Positions 44,926-52,099 of a stretch of 55,733 nt of DNA are shown piece after piece. How positions within the stretch are numbered: position 1 is the first letter of the stretch; every line of letters begins with the position of its first letter. The notes under the pieces are model-generated. The model worked only from the letters and a program-made list of their open reading frames with translations. It did no database searches and was not told the DNA's origin. A program made the position numbers and the translations under genes. This DNA comes from Psychromicrobium xiongbiense (GTDB lineage: Bacteria > Actinomycetota > Actinomycetes > Actinomycetales > Micrococcaceae). The stretch is from contig NZ_JASSZH010000002.1 in the NCBI RefSeq assembly GCF_030271165.1, forward strand, positions 1-55,733, written 5' to 3'.

Positions 44926-45272
44926 AGCTGCTCGGCCAGCAGGAAGTCATTCCGGACCTCGATGAGCCTGCGCAGGCAGCGCCGGAGGAACAGCTGTTCA
45001 GCAAGCCAGTCCAGAGGGCCCAGGGGTGCCCTGACGTCCAGGATGTCCGTCATCGCGGTGCCGCCATCTACCGAGCCTTCGAAGCGGTGCTCGTGGCGGA
45101 AGGAGGCAAGCGGGCCGCTGACCTGTTCGTCGACGAAGCTGCCCGGTTCCGCCAGGGCGGTGATCCGGCTCGCCATCGTGATCCACGAACCCGAAGTGCC
45201 TGGCGCGCCAGGTCACTGATTCTCCGAGGCCGATATGCCCCGAGGCGTGTGCAGAATCAGTCGGAAGGCCAT
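44922..45272 (-). pseudogene. Decayed SRPBCC (polyketide-cyclase-like) gene
   Basis: The C-terminal half reads cleanly from 45176 to the TAG at 44922: ASRITALAEPGSFVDEQVSG, then FRHEHRFEGSVDGGTAMTD and LRRLIEVRNDFLL, typical of the SRPBCC family. The preceding part, HIGLGESVTWRARHFG (about 45237-45190), is in another frame; one extra base at about 45189 breaks it. A plausible start MAFRLILHTPRG at 45272 is in a third relation, with roughly 35-40 family residues missing between it and IGLGE. So at least one frameshift and one internal deletion. Confidence 0.75.
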
Positions 45273-45297
45273 ACTGATCAGCGTATCCCGCCCCAAC

Positions 45298-45345
45298 ACA
45301 ACAGCCCGTGTGGTTCCCAGACCTGGGAACCACACGGGCTGTTGT
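45298..45345. terminator. Strong hairpin after glnA
   Basis: 23-bp perfect arms 45298-45320 and 45323-45345 with a two-base spacer (AC). On the minus strand it lies 25 bp after the glnA stop and is followed by GTTGGGG, so no T-tract. It may also stop transcripts from the plus strand. Confidence 0.75.
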
Positions 45346-45370
45346 TCAACTCAGGAAGCGTCCTGAAACT

Positions 45371-46795
45371 TTAGACGCCGTAGTAGAGCTCGAACTCATA
45401 AGGGTTGGGCCGCAGGGCAAGCGGAGCGATTTCGTTCTCGCGCTTGTAGGCGATCCAGGTGTCGATCAGGTCCTGGGTGAAGACGCCACCGGCCTGCAGG
45501 AACTCGTTGTCGTTCTCCAGAGCCTCCAGAGCCTCCTCGAGCGAACCCGGAGCCTTGGGGATGTCCTTGGCCTCTTCCGGGGGCAGCTCGTAGAGGTCCT
45601 TGTCGATCGGCGCGGGAGGCTCGATGCGGTTGCGGATACCGTCGAGGCCAGCCATCAGCTGGGCCGAGAAGGCCAGATACGGGTTGGAGGAGGGATCCGG
45701 CGCACGGAATTCGATGCGCTTGGCCTTCGGGTTAGTGCCCGTGATCGGGATGCGGATACCGGCGGAGCGGTTGCCCTGCGAGTAGACCATGTTGACCGGG
45801 GCTTCGAAGCCCTTGACCAGGCGGCGGTAGGAGTTGACCGTCGGGTTGGTGAAGGCAAGCACCGCGGAGGCGTGCTTGAGCAGACCGCCGATGTACCAGC
45901 GGGCGATGTCGGACAGGCCGGCATAGCCCTTCTCGTCATAGAACAGCGGCTCGCCGCCGTTCCACAGCGACTGGTGGCAGTGCATGCCGGAGCCATTGTC
46001 ACCGAAGATCGGCTTCGGCATGAAGGTCACGGACTGGCCGTACTCCCAGGCCGTGTTCTTGATGACGTACTTGAACTTCTGCAGGTCATCCGCAGCGTGC
46101 ACCAGGGTGGTGAAGTTGTAGTTGATCTCTGCCTGGCCGGCGGCACCCACCTCGTGGTGAGAACGCTCCACGGTGAGGCCGGCGTCGTCGAGGTTGAGGC
46201 ACATGGCGTCACGCAGGTCAGCCTGGTGATCGACGGGCGCGACTGGGAAGTAACCACCCTTGAAGGGGGTCTTGTACCCGAGGTTGCCACCCTCTTCCTT
46301 GGCGCCCATGTTCCACGGAGCCTCGATGGAGTCGATCTTGTAGAACGAACCCTGGGGAGAGGACTCGAACTGCACGTTGTCGAAAACGTAAAATTCCGCT
46401 TCCGGGGCGAAGAACGCGGTGTCAGCGATGCCGGTGGATGCGAGGTAGGCCTCGGCCTTCTCGGCAACGCCACGGGGATCACGGTGGTAGGGCTCACCGG
46501 TGCGGGGGTTCACGATCGAGAAGTTCAGGGCGAGCGTCTTCTCCGCCCGGAAGGCGTCAATGAAGGCGGTGGTGACATCGGGAATGAGCTGCATATCGGA
46601 TTCAGCGATGCCCTGGAAGCCTCGGATGGACGAACCATCGAACAGCTGGCCATTGATAAAGAAATCCGCATCGACGCTCTTTGCGGGCACATTGAAGTGC
46701 TGCTGAATACCAGGCAGGTCGGTGAAGCGGATATCAACAAACTTCACGTCTTCGTCTGCGATGAACTTGAGGACTTCGTCCGCAGTAGTGAACAT
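45371..46795 (-). CDS. glnA: Glutamine synthetase type I (adenylylatable)
   Basis: Main ammonium-assimilating enzyme, 474 residues, a dodecameric GSI-beta. [77 protein letters not shown] and [17 protein letters not shown] are intact. The adenylylation loop [15 protein letters not shown] is present with Tyr402, the target of GlnE encoded nearby. AAGGAG before the ATG. A GlnR-like box lies about 100 bp upstream. GlnA2 at 37985 lacks the adenylylation loop. Confidence 0.97.
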   Translation of the reverse strand: MFTTADEVLKFIADEDVKFVDIRFTDLPGIQQHFNVPAKSVDADFFINGQLFDGSSIRGFQGIAESDMQLIPDVTTAFIDAFRAEKTLALNFSIVNPRTGEPYHRDPRGVAEKAEAYLASTGIADTAFFAPEAEFYVFDNVQFESSPQGSFYKIDSIEAPWNMGAKEEGGNLGYKTPFKGGYFPVAPVDHQADLRDAMCLNLDDAGLTVERSHHEVGAAGQAEINYNFTTLVHAADDLQKFKYVIKNTAWEYGQSVTFMPKPIFGDNGSGMHCHQSLWNGGEPLFYDEKGYAGLSDIARWYIGGLLKHASAVLAFTNPTVNSYRRLVKGFEAPVNMVYSQGNRSAGIRIPITGTNPKAKRIEFRAPDPSSNPYLAFSAQLMAGLDGIRNRIEPPAPIDKDLYELPPEEAKDIPKAPGSLEEALEALENDNEFLQAGGVFTQDLIDTWIAYKRENEIAPLALRPNPYEFELYYGV

Positions 46796-46859
46796 CTATG
46801 CTCCTTCGGCATGTGGGCTGGTGCTGCGGACGTACAGGAACCCCGCGGCTACAGACCAG

Positions 46860-46865
46860 AGCTTA
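46860..46865 (-). promoter_or_regulatory. Candidate -10 box of glnA
   Basis: TAAGCT on the minus strand, giving a predicted leader of about 55-60 bases. It is located where a GlnR-type activator bound at 46898-46913 would sit about 50 bases upstream of the transcription start. Confidence 0.35.
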
Positions 46866-46897
46866 CCGCGTGGCCGTTACTCGGCCATGTCACGAAT

Positions 46898-46913
46898 GTT
46901 TCTGGGAGGTTAC
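46898..46913 (-). promoter_or_regulatory. GlnR-box-like site upstream of glnA
   Basis: Minus strand GTAAC-CTCCCA-GAAAC exactly fits the gTnAc-n6-GaAAc half box of actinobacterial GlnR. A further GTGAC follows after only four bases instead of six. Whether this organism has GlnR cannot be seen here. Confidence 0.45.
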
Positions 46914-46984
46914 GTGACCAAGAGTCGAAAGGCCGCAGGGCAGGCATCCCGCATCAGCCGGGGCAGGACCTGCACGCAGGCCGG

Positions 46985-46990
46985 TAGGCT
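46985..46990 (+). promoter_or_regulatory. -10 box of the RDD gene
   Basis: TAGGCT, six bases (GGATCA), then GTG 46997. Confidence 0.6.
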
Positions 46991-46996
46991 GGATCA

Positions 46997-47455
46997 GTGG
47001 TAGATCGAAAAGATATCGGCTCCTGGCTCTCCGGTCCGGACACCTCTCATTTGTCCAGATATCCGGGGGAGCGGCTGGGGCTCCCGGAACGCGGCCAGTA
47101 TTCCATCGCCCGGGCCGGACGCAGGATTCTGGCGCTGGTGATTGACTGGGCTCTGGCCTCAGTGATCTCCTACGCGCTGTTGAACGGTGATCCGCTGGGA
47201 ACGATCGGCATCTTCTTCATCGAACAGGCGGTTCTGGTCGGCACGCTGGGCTTCAGTATTGGTCATCGAATCGCCAATATTCACGTCGTCCGCCAGGCGC
47301 CCGGCGGTGGCACTGAGTCTCTGCGGGCCGCTGGCCCGTTGGCCGGCATCGCGCGGGCACTTCTGCTGTGTCTGGTCCTGCCTGCCGTCATCGTGGATCC
47401 CGATCATCGGGGTCTGCACGACAAAGCGATGAACACCGTGCTCTTGCGCCGGTGA
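46997..47455 (+). CDS. RDD family membrane protein
   Basis: 152 residues. After a polar start of about 33 residues comes the RDD domain: RAGRRILALVIDWALASVISYALL (first helix, Arg-Asp positions), a second helix at about 75-95 (IGIFFIEQAVLVGTLGFSIGHRI), and a third at about 118-135 (IARALLLCLVLPAVIVDPDHRGLHDKA). RDD proteins are found beside glnA and lipA in Micrococcales; some are linked to ion or osmotic stress, function unknown. Divergent from glnA. Confidence 0.85.
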   Translation: MVDRKDIGSWLSGPDTSHLSRYPGERLGLPERGQYSIARAGRRILALVIDWALASVISYALLNGDPLGTIGIFFIEQAVLVGTLGFSIGHRIANIHVVRQAPGGGTESLRAAGPLAGIARALLLCLVLPAVIVDPDHRGLHDKAMNTVLLRR

Positions 47456-47482
47456 CTGACTCGCTTCAACTGAGTGTCAAAA

Positions 47483-47522
47483 CCCAGAAGGCTGCCAGCA
47501 ACTCTGCCGACAGCCTTCTGGG
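47483..47522. terminator. Bidirectional terminator between RDD and DUF4191 genes
   Basis: 12-bp arms CCCAGAAGGCTG (47483-47494) and CAGCCTTCTGGG (47511-47522). On the minus strand a TTTT tract follows at once (47482-47479 region reads GGGTTTTGAC), and on the plus strand GTAAAAAC follows. Best suited to ending the minus-strand DUF4191 transcript, with the convergent RDD gene also served. Confidence 0.75.
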
Positions 47523-47550
47523 GTAAAAACTTGCGAGCTTACGCGATGCT

Positions 47551-48324
47551 CTACCGTCCGCGGGCGGCTTTGCGATCCGGCCGGGCCTTGTAGGGATCGA
47601 TGCCCTTGGGGATCGGCAGGCGGCTGCCCATGGAGGAGATTCGCTTGCTGACCGCGTTGACTTCAGCCTTGGTCAGCTCGTTCTTGAGCTTGCGCATCGA
47701 TTTAGCGAGCTTGTCCAGGGGGACCTGATTTTCCTCACGCCCGGTCTCAATCACATGAACCGAGACATTGGGCAGAATGCGGCGCAGACGCTTCTGCTCC
47801 GCCTGAGCCAGCGTGCGCACCCGGTGACTCGGCCCCTCGGTGACCAGAACCACCCCGGGTCGGCCCACGGCACGGAAGACGGCATCCTGGCTGCGTGGGT
47901 TGACGGCAACAGGCTGCTCTTCCACGACCCAGCCGCTGCGAAGCGTGCCAAGAGCGGCGCCGGATGCCCCTGGCTTGCCCTCGATCTGGGCAAAGGCGGC
48001 ACGCTCAGCCCGCCGGGACAGGATGATGGTGGCCCCCAGAATGCCGACAGCCAGGCCTAGGATCAGTCCGGAAATCCAGTTGCCTGCGAAGACAAACTGG
48101 CCAATCAACAGCCCAGCAGCAACCGCGGCCAGCAAAACCAGAGCCATCAGCCAGACCACCATCGGGTCGTGCCGACGGGTCATGTTAAAAACGTCCCAGA
48201 CCTGCTTCAGGCGACTGGGCTTTTTTGCGGCTTTTTTGGCGGCCCGGGCAGCAGCTTTGTCGCTGACAGCCTTCGGGGCGCCAACGGAGGCGCGATTCTG
48301 GGGAGCGTCGGTGTTCTTGGCCAT
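47551..48324 (-). CDS. DUF4191 membrane protein
   Basis: 257 residues. Ala/Lys-rich N-terminus (AARAAKKAAKKPSRLKQVW), two membrane helices at about 58-78 and 85-105 (MVVWLMALVLLAAVAAGLLI; WISGLILGLAVGILGATIIL), then a soluble domain of about 150 residues with VFRAVGRPGVVLVTEGPSHRV and a basic C-terminus. This is the DUF4191 family, conserved next to lipA in Actinobacteria. No known activity. Same strand as lipA, and starting 78 bp after its stop. Confidence 0.88.
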   Translation of the reverse strand: MAKNTDAPQNRASVGAPKAVSDKAAARAAKKAAKKPSRLKQVWDVFNMTRRHDPMVVWLMALVLLAAVAAGLLIGQFVFAGNWISGLILGLAVGILGATIILSRRAERAAFAQIEGKPGASGAALGTLRSGWVVEEQPVAVNPRSQDAVFRAVGRPGVVLVTEGPSHRVRTLAQAEQKRLRRILPNVSVHVIETGREENQVPLDKLAKSMRKLKNELTKAEVNAVSKRISSMGSRLPIPKGIDPYKARPDRKAARGR

Positions 48325-48333
48325 AGTGCCACC

Positions 48334-48339
48334 AGTCTA
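48334..48339 (-). promoter_or_regulatory. -10 box of the DUF4191 gene
   Basis: TAGACT nine bases before the ATG at 48324, so the leader is two or three bases at most. Confidence 0.45.
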
Positions 48340-48401
48340 TCGGCTTCTGACGGTAGATCCGTGCTCGGCCGGCGGCTATGACCTGGTCTGGGGAGCGAAG
48401 C

Positions 48402-49445
48402 TCAGCGCACGGCAGCAGCCACCAGAGTGGCCGCTTCCTGGCGGGTGCTTCCGGCCTCGCCGATATGCGCCAGTTCCGCAGGAATTTCCAGACCCTTTTT
48501 GCGCATCGCTGTGGCCCACAGGCGCCCAGCCCGGTAGGACGATCGCACCAGAGGGCCGCTCATGACGCCGAGGAAGCCGATCTCCTCGGCCTCGGCGCTG
48601 ATCTCCACGAACTCCTGAGGCTTCACCCAACGGTCCACCGGCAGATGACGCTCGCTGGGCCGGAGGTACTGCGTAATGGTGATCAGATCGCACCGAGCAT
48701 CATGGAGATCCTGCAGCGCCTGGGAGATTTCCTCCCGCGTTTCACCCATACCGAGAATCAGATTGGACTTGGTGACCATGCCCAGAGCGTGCCCCTGGGT
48801 GATGACGTCGAGCGAGCGCTCGTAACGGAAGGCCGGGCGGATGCGCTTGAAGATCCGGGGGACCGTCTCCACATTGTGCGCAAAGACCTCCGGACGGGCT
48901 TCACAGATAGCCTGGATGTTCTCCGGTTTGCCGGAGAAGTCGGGGATCAGGATTTCTACGCCGGTGCCCGGGTTGAGCTCATGGATCTTCCGGATGGTCT
49001 CGGCATAGAGCCAGACGCCCTCGTCTTCCAGGTCGTCACGCGCGACGCCGGTCACCGTGGCATAGCGCAGGCCCATGGACTTGACGCTTCGGGCCACCTT
49101 GGTGGGCTCGAAACGGTCCACGGGTGAAGGCTTGCCCGAGTCGATCTGGCAGAAATCGCAGCGCCGGGTGCAGTGTGCGCCACCGATCAGGAAGGTCGCT
49201 TCCTTGTCTTCCCAGCATTCAAAGATGTTGGGACAGCCTGCCTCTTCGCAGACGGTGTGCAGACCCTCTTTTTTGACCAGGTTCTTCAAGCCGACGAACT
49301 CGGGGCCCATGGACACTTTGGCCTTGATCCACTCCGGTTTACGTTCGACCGGGGTCTGGGCGTTGCGTGCCTCGACGCGGAGCATCCGGCGCCCCTCGGG
49401 GACAAGTGCGTCCTGGGCGGAGCCATGTGGGGTGGTGGTCGTCAT
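48402..49445 (-). CDS. lipA: Lipoyl synthase
   Basis: Radical-SAM enzyme inserting two sulfurs into protein-bound octanoyl groups. 347 residues. The auxiliary cluster is bound by Cys66, Cys71 and Cys77 ([12 protein letters not shown]) and the radical-SAM cluster by Cys92, Cys96 and Cys99 (CTRRCDFC); the C-terminal RSSY serine ligand is present (VRSSYRAG). It overlaps the lipB stop by 4 bp, so it is co-translated with lipB. Confidence 0.97.
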   Translation of the reverse strand: MTTTTPHGSAQDALVPEGRRMLRVEARNAQTPVERKPEWIKAKVSMGPEFVGLKNLVKKEGLHTVCEEAGCPNIFECWEDKEATFLIGGAHCTRRCDFCQIDSGKPSPVDRFEPTKVARSVKSMGLRYATVTGVARDDLEDEGVWLYAETIRKIHELNPGTGVEILIPDFSGKPENIQAICEARPEVFAHNVETVPRIFKRIRPAFRYERSLDVITQGHALGMVTKSNLILGMGETREEISQALQDLHDARCDLITITQYLRPSERHLPVDRWVKPQEFVEISAEAEEIGFLGVMSGPLVRSSYRAGRLWATAMRKKGLEIPAELAHIGEAGSTRQEAATLVAAAVR

Positions 49446-50116
49446 CGAAGGTTTCCTTCACTCGGGACGGCGCCGACGAGGTCGTCGTGGCGGGCAAGGA
49501 GTTCGCGTCGGATCGTCGAGGCGAATTCCTGGGGGGTTACTGCGCGGCCGGTCTCCGCCTGAATGGTGGTGGTTGCGGCATCGGTGATGCCACAGGCGAT
49601 GATCTGTCCGTAAGGCGTGAGGTCATTGCTGCAATTGACGGCAAAGCCATGCATGGTCACGCCGTCATGGACTCTGATGCCGATGGCTGCAATTTTACGC
49701 ACCGGGCCCTTCTCGTCTCCGGGCAACCACAGTCCCGGGCGTCCCTCCACGCGTTGTGCGGCGACATCGTAGTCACCAAGAGCAGCAATCAGGGCGTCCT
49801 CGAGGACATGGACGTAGTGCCTGATCGCATGTGGATCTGCCAGTGCAATGATCGGGTAGCCGACCAGTTGTCCCGGCCCATGCCAGGTGAGTTTCCCGCC
49901 ACGATCCACCGCGATCACGTCGGTACCGTCGAGGGGCCGCTCGTGGTCTTCGGTGCGTTTACCTGCGGTATAGACCGGTGCGTGTTCCAGCAGCAGGACG
50001 GTATTGGGGGCAGTGCCGCGGACCACAGCATCATGGAGGTCCCGTTGGAGCGTCCACGCTTCCTGGTAGTCGACGAGGGACGGGTTGAAGCCAACCTCAG
50101 TGAACTCGAGCGCCAT
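49442..50116 (-). CDS. lipB: Octanoyl-ACP:protein N-octanoyltransferase
   Basis: Transfers octanoate from ACP to lipoyl domains, the step before LipA. 224 residues. The catalytic dyad is Lys141 in [11 protein letters not shown] and Cys162 in [25 protein letters not shown] is the substrate loop. The frame is open to 50440, but ATG 50116 gives the family start and lies seven bases after a TAGGCT box. First gene of the lipB-lipA pair, divergent from a kinase gene. Confidence 0.95.
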   Translation of the reverse strand: MALEFTEVGFNPSLVDYQEAWTLQRDLHDAVVRGTAPNTVLLLEHAPVYTAGKRTEDHERPLDGTDVIAVDRGGKLTWHGPGQLVGYPIIALADPHAIRHYVHVLEDALIAALGDYDVAAQRVEGRPGLWLPGDEKGPVRKIAAIGIRVHDGVTMHGFAVNCSNDLTPYGQIIACGITDAATTTIQAETGRAVTPQEFASTIRRELLARHDDLVGAVPSEGNLR

Positions 50117-50123
50117 GGTTCTC

Positions 50124-50129
50124 AGCCTA
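50124..50129 (-). promoter_or_regulatory. -10 box of lipB-lipA
   Basis: TAGGCT on the minus strand, seven bases (GAGAACC), then ATG at 50116. Confidence 0.55.
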
Positions 50130-50209
50130 GACCCGAGTGCGGCACGCTCTGAATTTGTGACCTGTGGATAACTTCTGCACGACACCGCGAATTCAGGTAT
50201 CACTGGTAT

Positions 50210-52018
50210 ATGGATCAAATATTTCCCGGGGAGGCTCCCTGGGCCGCGGGGTACACGTTCATCCGGCTTCTGGGTTCCGGTGGCACAGCACAGGCCTGGC
50301 TGACCCATGACAGCCAAGGGAAACAGCGGGTCCTGAAGTGTTTCGCCCCGGCCGACGATGCCGATCCCGCCGCAGACCTCCAATGCGCTGCGGCACTGCG
50401 ACGGGAGGTGCGCATTCTGGGAAACCTCCGCCACGACCACCTGCTGATCGTGAGCGATGTCACACCTCTGGCCGGGGAATGGGAGGGCGGGCAGGCATTG
50501 GTCTGCGAGTACGCCGCCGGGGGATCGATGGCTGGAGTCCTAGCGGCTCGGGGAGCGGTCACCGTCGGTGAGCTGGTGACCGTGTTGACGCCGCTCTTTC
50601 AGGCCCTGGAGTACCTGCACTCGCGCGGGGTGGTTCATGGGGATATATCGGCGGGCAATGTTCTCTTCACCGCAGAGGGGAAACCTCTTCTTTCGGACCT
50701 TGGGCTGTCCCGGATGGTCGGCGAGCGGCCTCGTGCGGAGGTGATCGGAACCGACGGCTACGTGGACCCGGCGCTGTTCAGTCCGGTTCCAGCGGGCGGT
50801 GCGGACCGGACGTTGTCCTCCGGTATGGCGGCAGATGTCTATGCTTTGTGCGCGCTCGGTTGGCATGCGCTCGGCGGGGCACCCTCCCGCGGGAAGGAGT
50901 CCGGTGCGATCGAGGTCGGGATGAGTGGTGCGGGCCTGGCTGGCACCACGGGGCAACTGCCGATCAACGCTCCACCGCAGTTGGTGATGGCCTTGCGGTC
51001 CGGTCTCGACCCGGATCCTGCCCGCCGGCCTTCGGCCGCACAGCTGGCGCAGATGGTCTACCGCGGCGCTGTGGCGGAGCCGATAGACCTGATGGCCTCG
51101 GTGCACGCGAGCGTCTTGCCGCAGTTGCCGACGCGGAAGCAGATCAGAAGTACTAGCAGCAACCGGGCCAGTGCGGGCGCAATCCAGGTTCCGAGCCCGG
51201 TGATTCAGAAAGCTCCTCTGCGCGTGGCCGCCGTCCAGCCGACGACGGGCGATGCCGCCGATGTAGCACCCATCGACGCGCCGCGAGCTGAGGCTTCAGG
51301 GCGGCCTCGCGGCCGACGAGCCGCCCCGAAGCCCGCGAAGCGCCTGAGAGCCAGGAAGGAACCGGCGCGGCGGTCAATGAGGTCAATGAAAGGGCGGTGG
51401 CGGTGGTCGATGCTGGTGGGCAGTTTGTCTCTGGTGACGGCGGCTGGGGTACTCGCGGTGTTGATCGGGGTTGCCGGTCCGGGTCCATCGGCCCAACAGG
51501 CGGGCGGCAGCCGGACTGGCTCCACCCACAGCACTACCTCGCTGGGCACGCCACCTGGCGCAGCACCCGGTGCGGTGCCCGCCGAGGTCGAGGCGGCGGC
51601 ATCGTCCCCAGATCCCCTGGTCGCGGTCAAGGCACTCGTCTGGTTCCGTGCCGAGGCATTCCGCACGGGGACGGCCGAGCTTCTGGGAAGGGTGAATGCT
51701 CCCGGATCCGCGGCCGAAGCAGCAGATCAGCAGTCGATGGCGCCGCTCGTGGCTCACCGTCATGCCCTTGCGGGCTTTTCCATGACGCTCGGTTCGGCGG
51801 CTGCCTCCACGAATCGATCGCCCGGAGCAGAAGCGCCCTCCGTCGCCTCAGGCAGCTCCAGCATGGTGGCGGTCGAGGTGGAGCTGAGCGCGTTCCGCGA
51901 AATGAGTCAGGACGGGGCCGTCATCGCCGAGCACCCTCAGATCCAGCGGCAGTCGCTGGAATTCCTTCTGGTCCAGATCAATTCCCAATGGCGTATCCAG
52001 CGGGTATTTGCCCACTGA
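50210..52018 (+). CDS. Membrane protein kinase with noncanonical HGD and DLG motifs
   Basis: 602 residues. Kinase fold at about 15-285: glycine loop LGSGGTAQAW, Lys43 in RVLKCF, Glu66 helix C, catalytic loop HGDISAGN (Asp145, Asn150) in place of HRD-x4-N, and DLG at 163-165 in place of DFG. Catalytic residues are present, so activity is possible, but it is a non-RD kinase. A long basic, Ala/Pro-rich linker (about 310-398) leads to one membrane helix at about 399-421. The outer domain of about 180 residues ends NSQWRIQRVFAH and has no PASTA repeats. ATG 50210 follows a degenerate TATCAC by six bases. Confidence 0.88.
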   Translation: MDQIFPGEAPWAAGYTFIRLLGSGGTAQAWLTHDSQGKQRVLKCFAPADDADPAADLQCAAALRREVRILGNLRHDHLLIVSDVTPLAGEWEGGQALVCEYAAGGSMAGVLAARGAVTVGELVTVLTPLFQALEYLHSRGVVHGDISAGNVLFTAEGKPLLSDLGLSRMVGERPRAEVIGTDGYVDPALFSPVPAGGADRTLSSGMAADVYALCALGWHALGGAPSRGKESGAIEVGMSGAGLAGTTGQLPINAPPQLVMALRSGLDPDPARRPSAAQLAQMVYRGAVAEPIDLMASVHASVLPQLPTRKQIRSTSSNRASAGAIQVPSPVIQKAPLRVAAVQPTTGDAADVAPIDAPRAEASGRPRGRRAAPKPAKRLRARKEPARRSMRSMKGRWRWSMLVGSLSLVTAAGVLAVLIGVAGPGPSAQQAGGSRTGSTHSTTSLGTPPGAAPGAVPAEVEAAASSPDPLVAVKALVWFRAEAFRTGTAELLGRVNAPGSAAEAADQQSMAPLVAHRHALAGFSMTLGSAAASTNRSPGAEAPSVASGSSSMVAVEVELSAFREMSQDGAVIAEHPQIQRQSLEFLLVQINSQWRIQRVFAH

Positions 52019-52087
52019 GCGGCGGCGTTATCGCTCCGATTACACGCGCAGGTGATCGGGGCTCCCGGGGAGGGGAGCGCCGATGAC

Positions 52088-52093
52088 TAAGAT
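52088..52093 (+). promoter_or_regulatory. -10 box of the tricorn protease gene
   Basis: TAAGAT, six bases (CGATTT), then ATG 52100. Confidence 0.6.
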
Positions 52094-52099
52094 CGATTT

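Noticed and set aside
44922..45333. Two overlapping minus-strand reading frames as separate small genes
   Set aside because: Together they read as pieces of one SRPBCC protein in different frames, so a pseudogene explains both.
45308..46987. 559-residue plus-strand open frame opposite glnA
   Set aside because: It is the antisense of a strongly coding gene with intact glutamine synthetase motifs; its long frame is a codon-bias shadow.
52061..52078. GCTCCC/GGGAGC hairpin between the kinase and tricorn genes as a terminator
   Set aside because: Only six base pairs, no T-tract, and it lies where the tricorn promoter should be.
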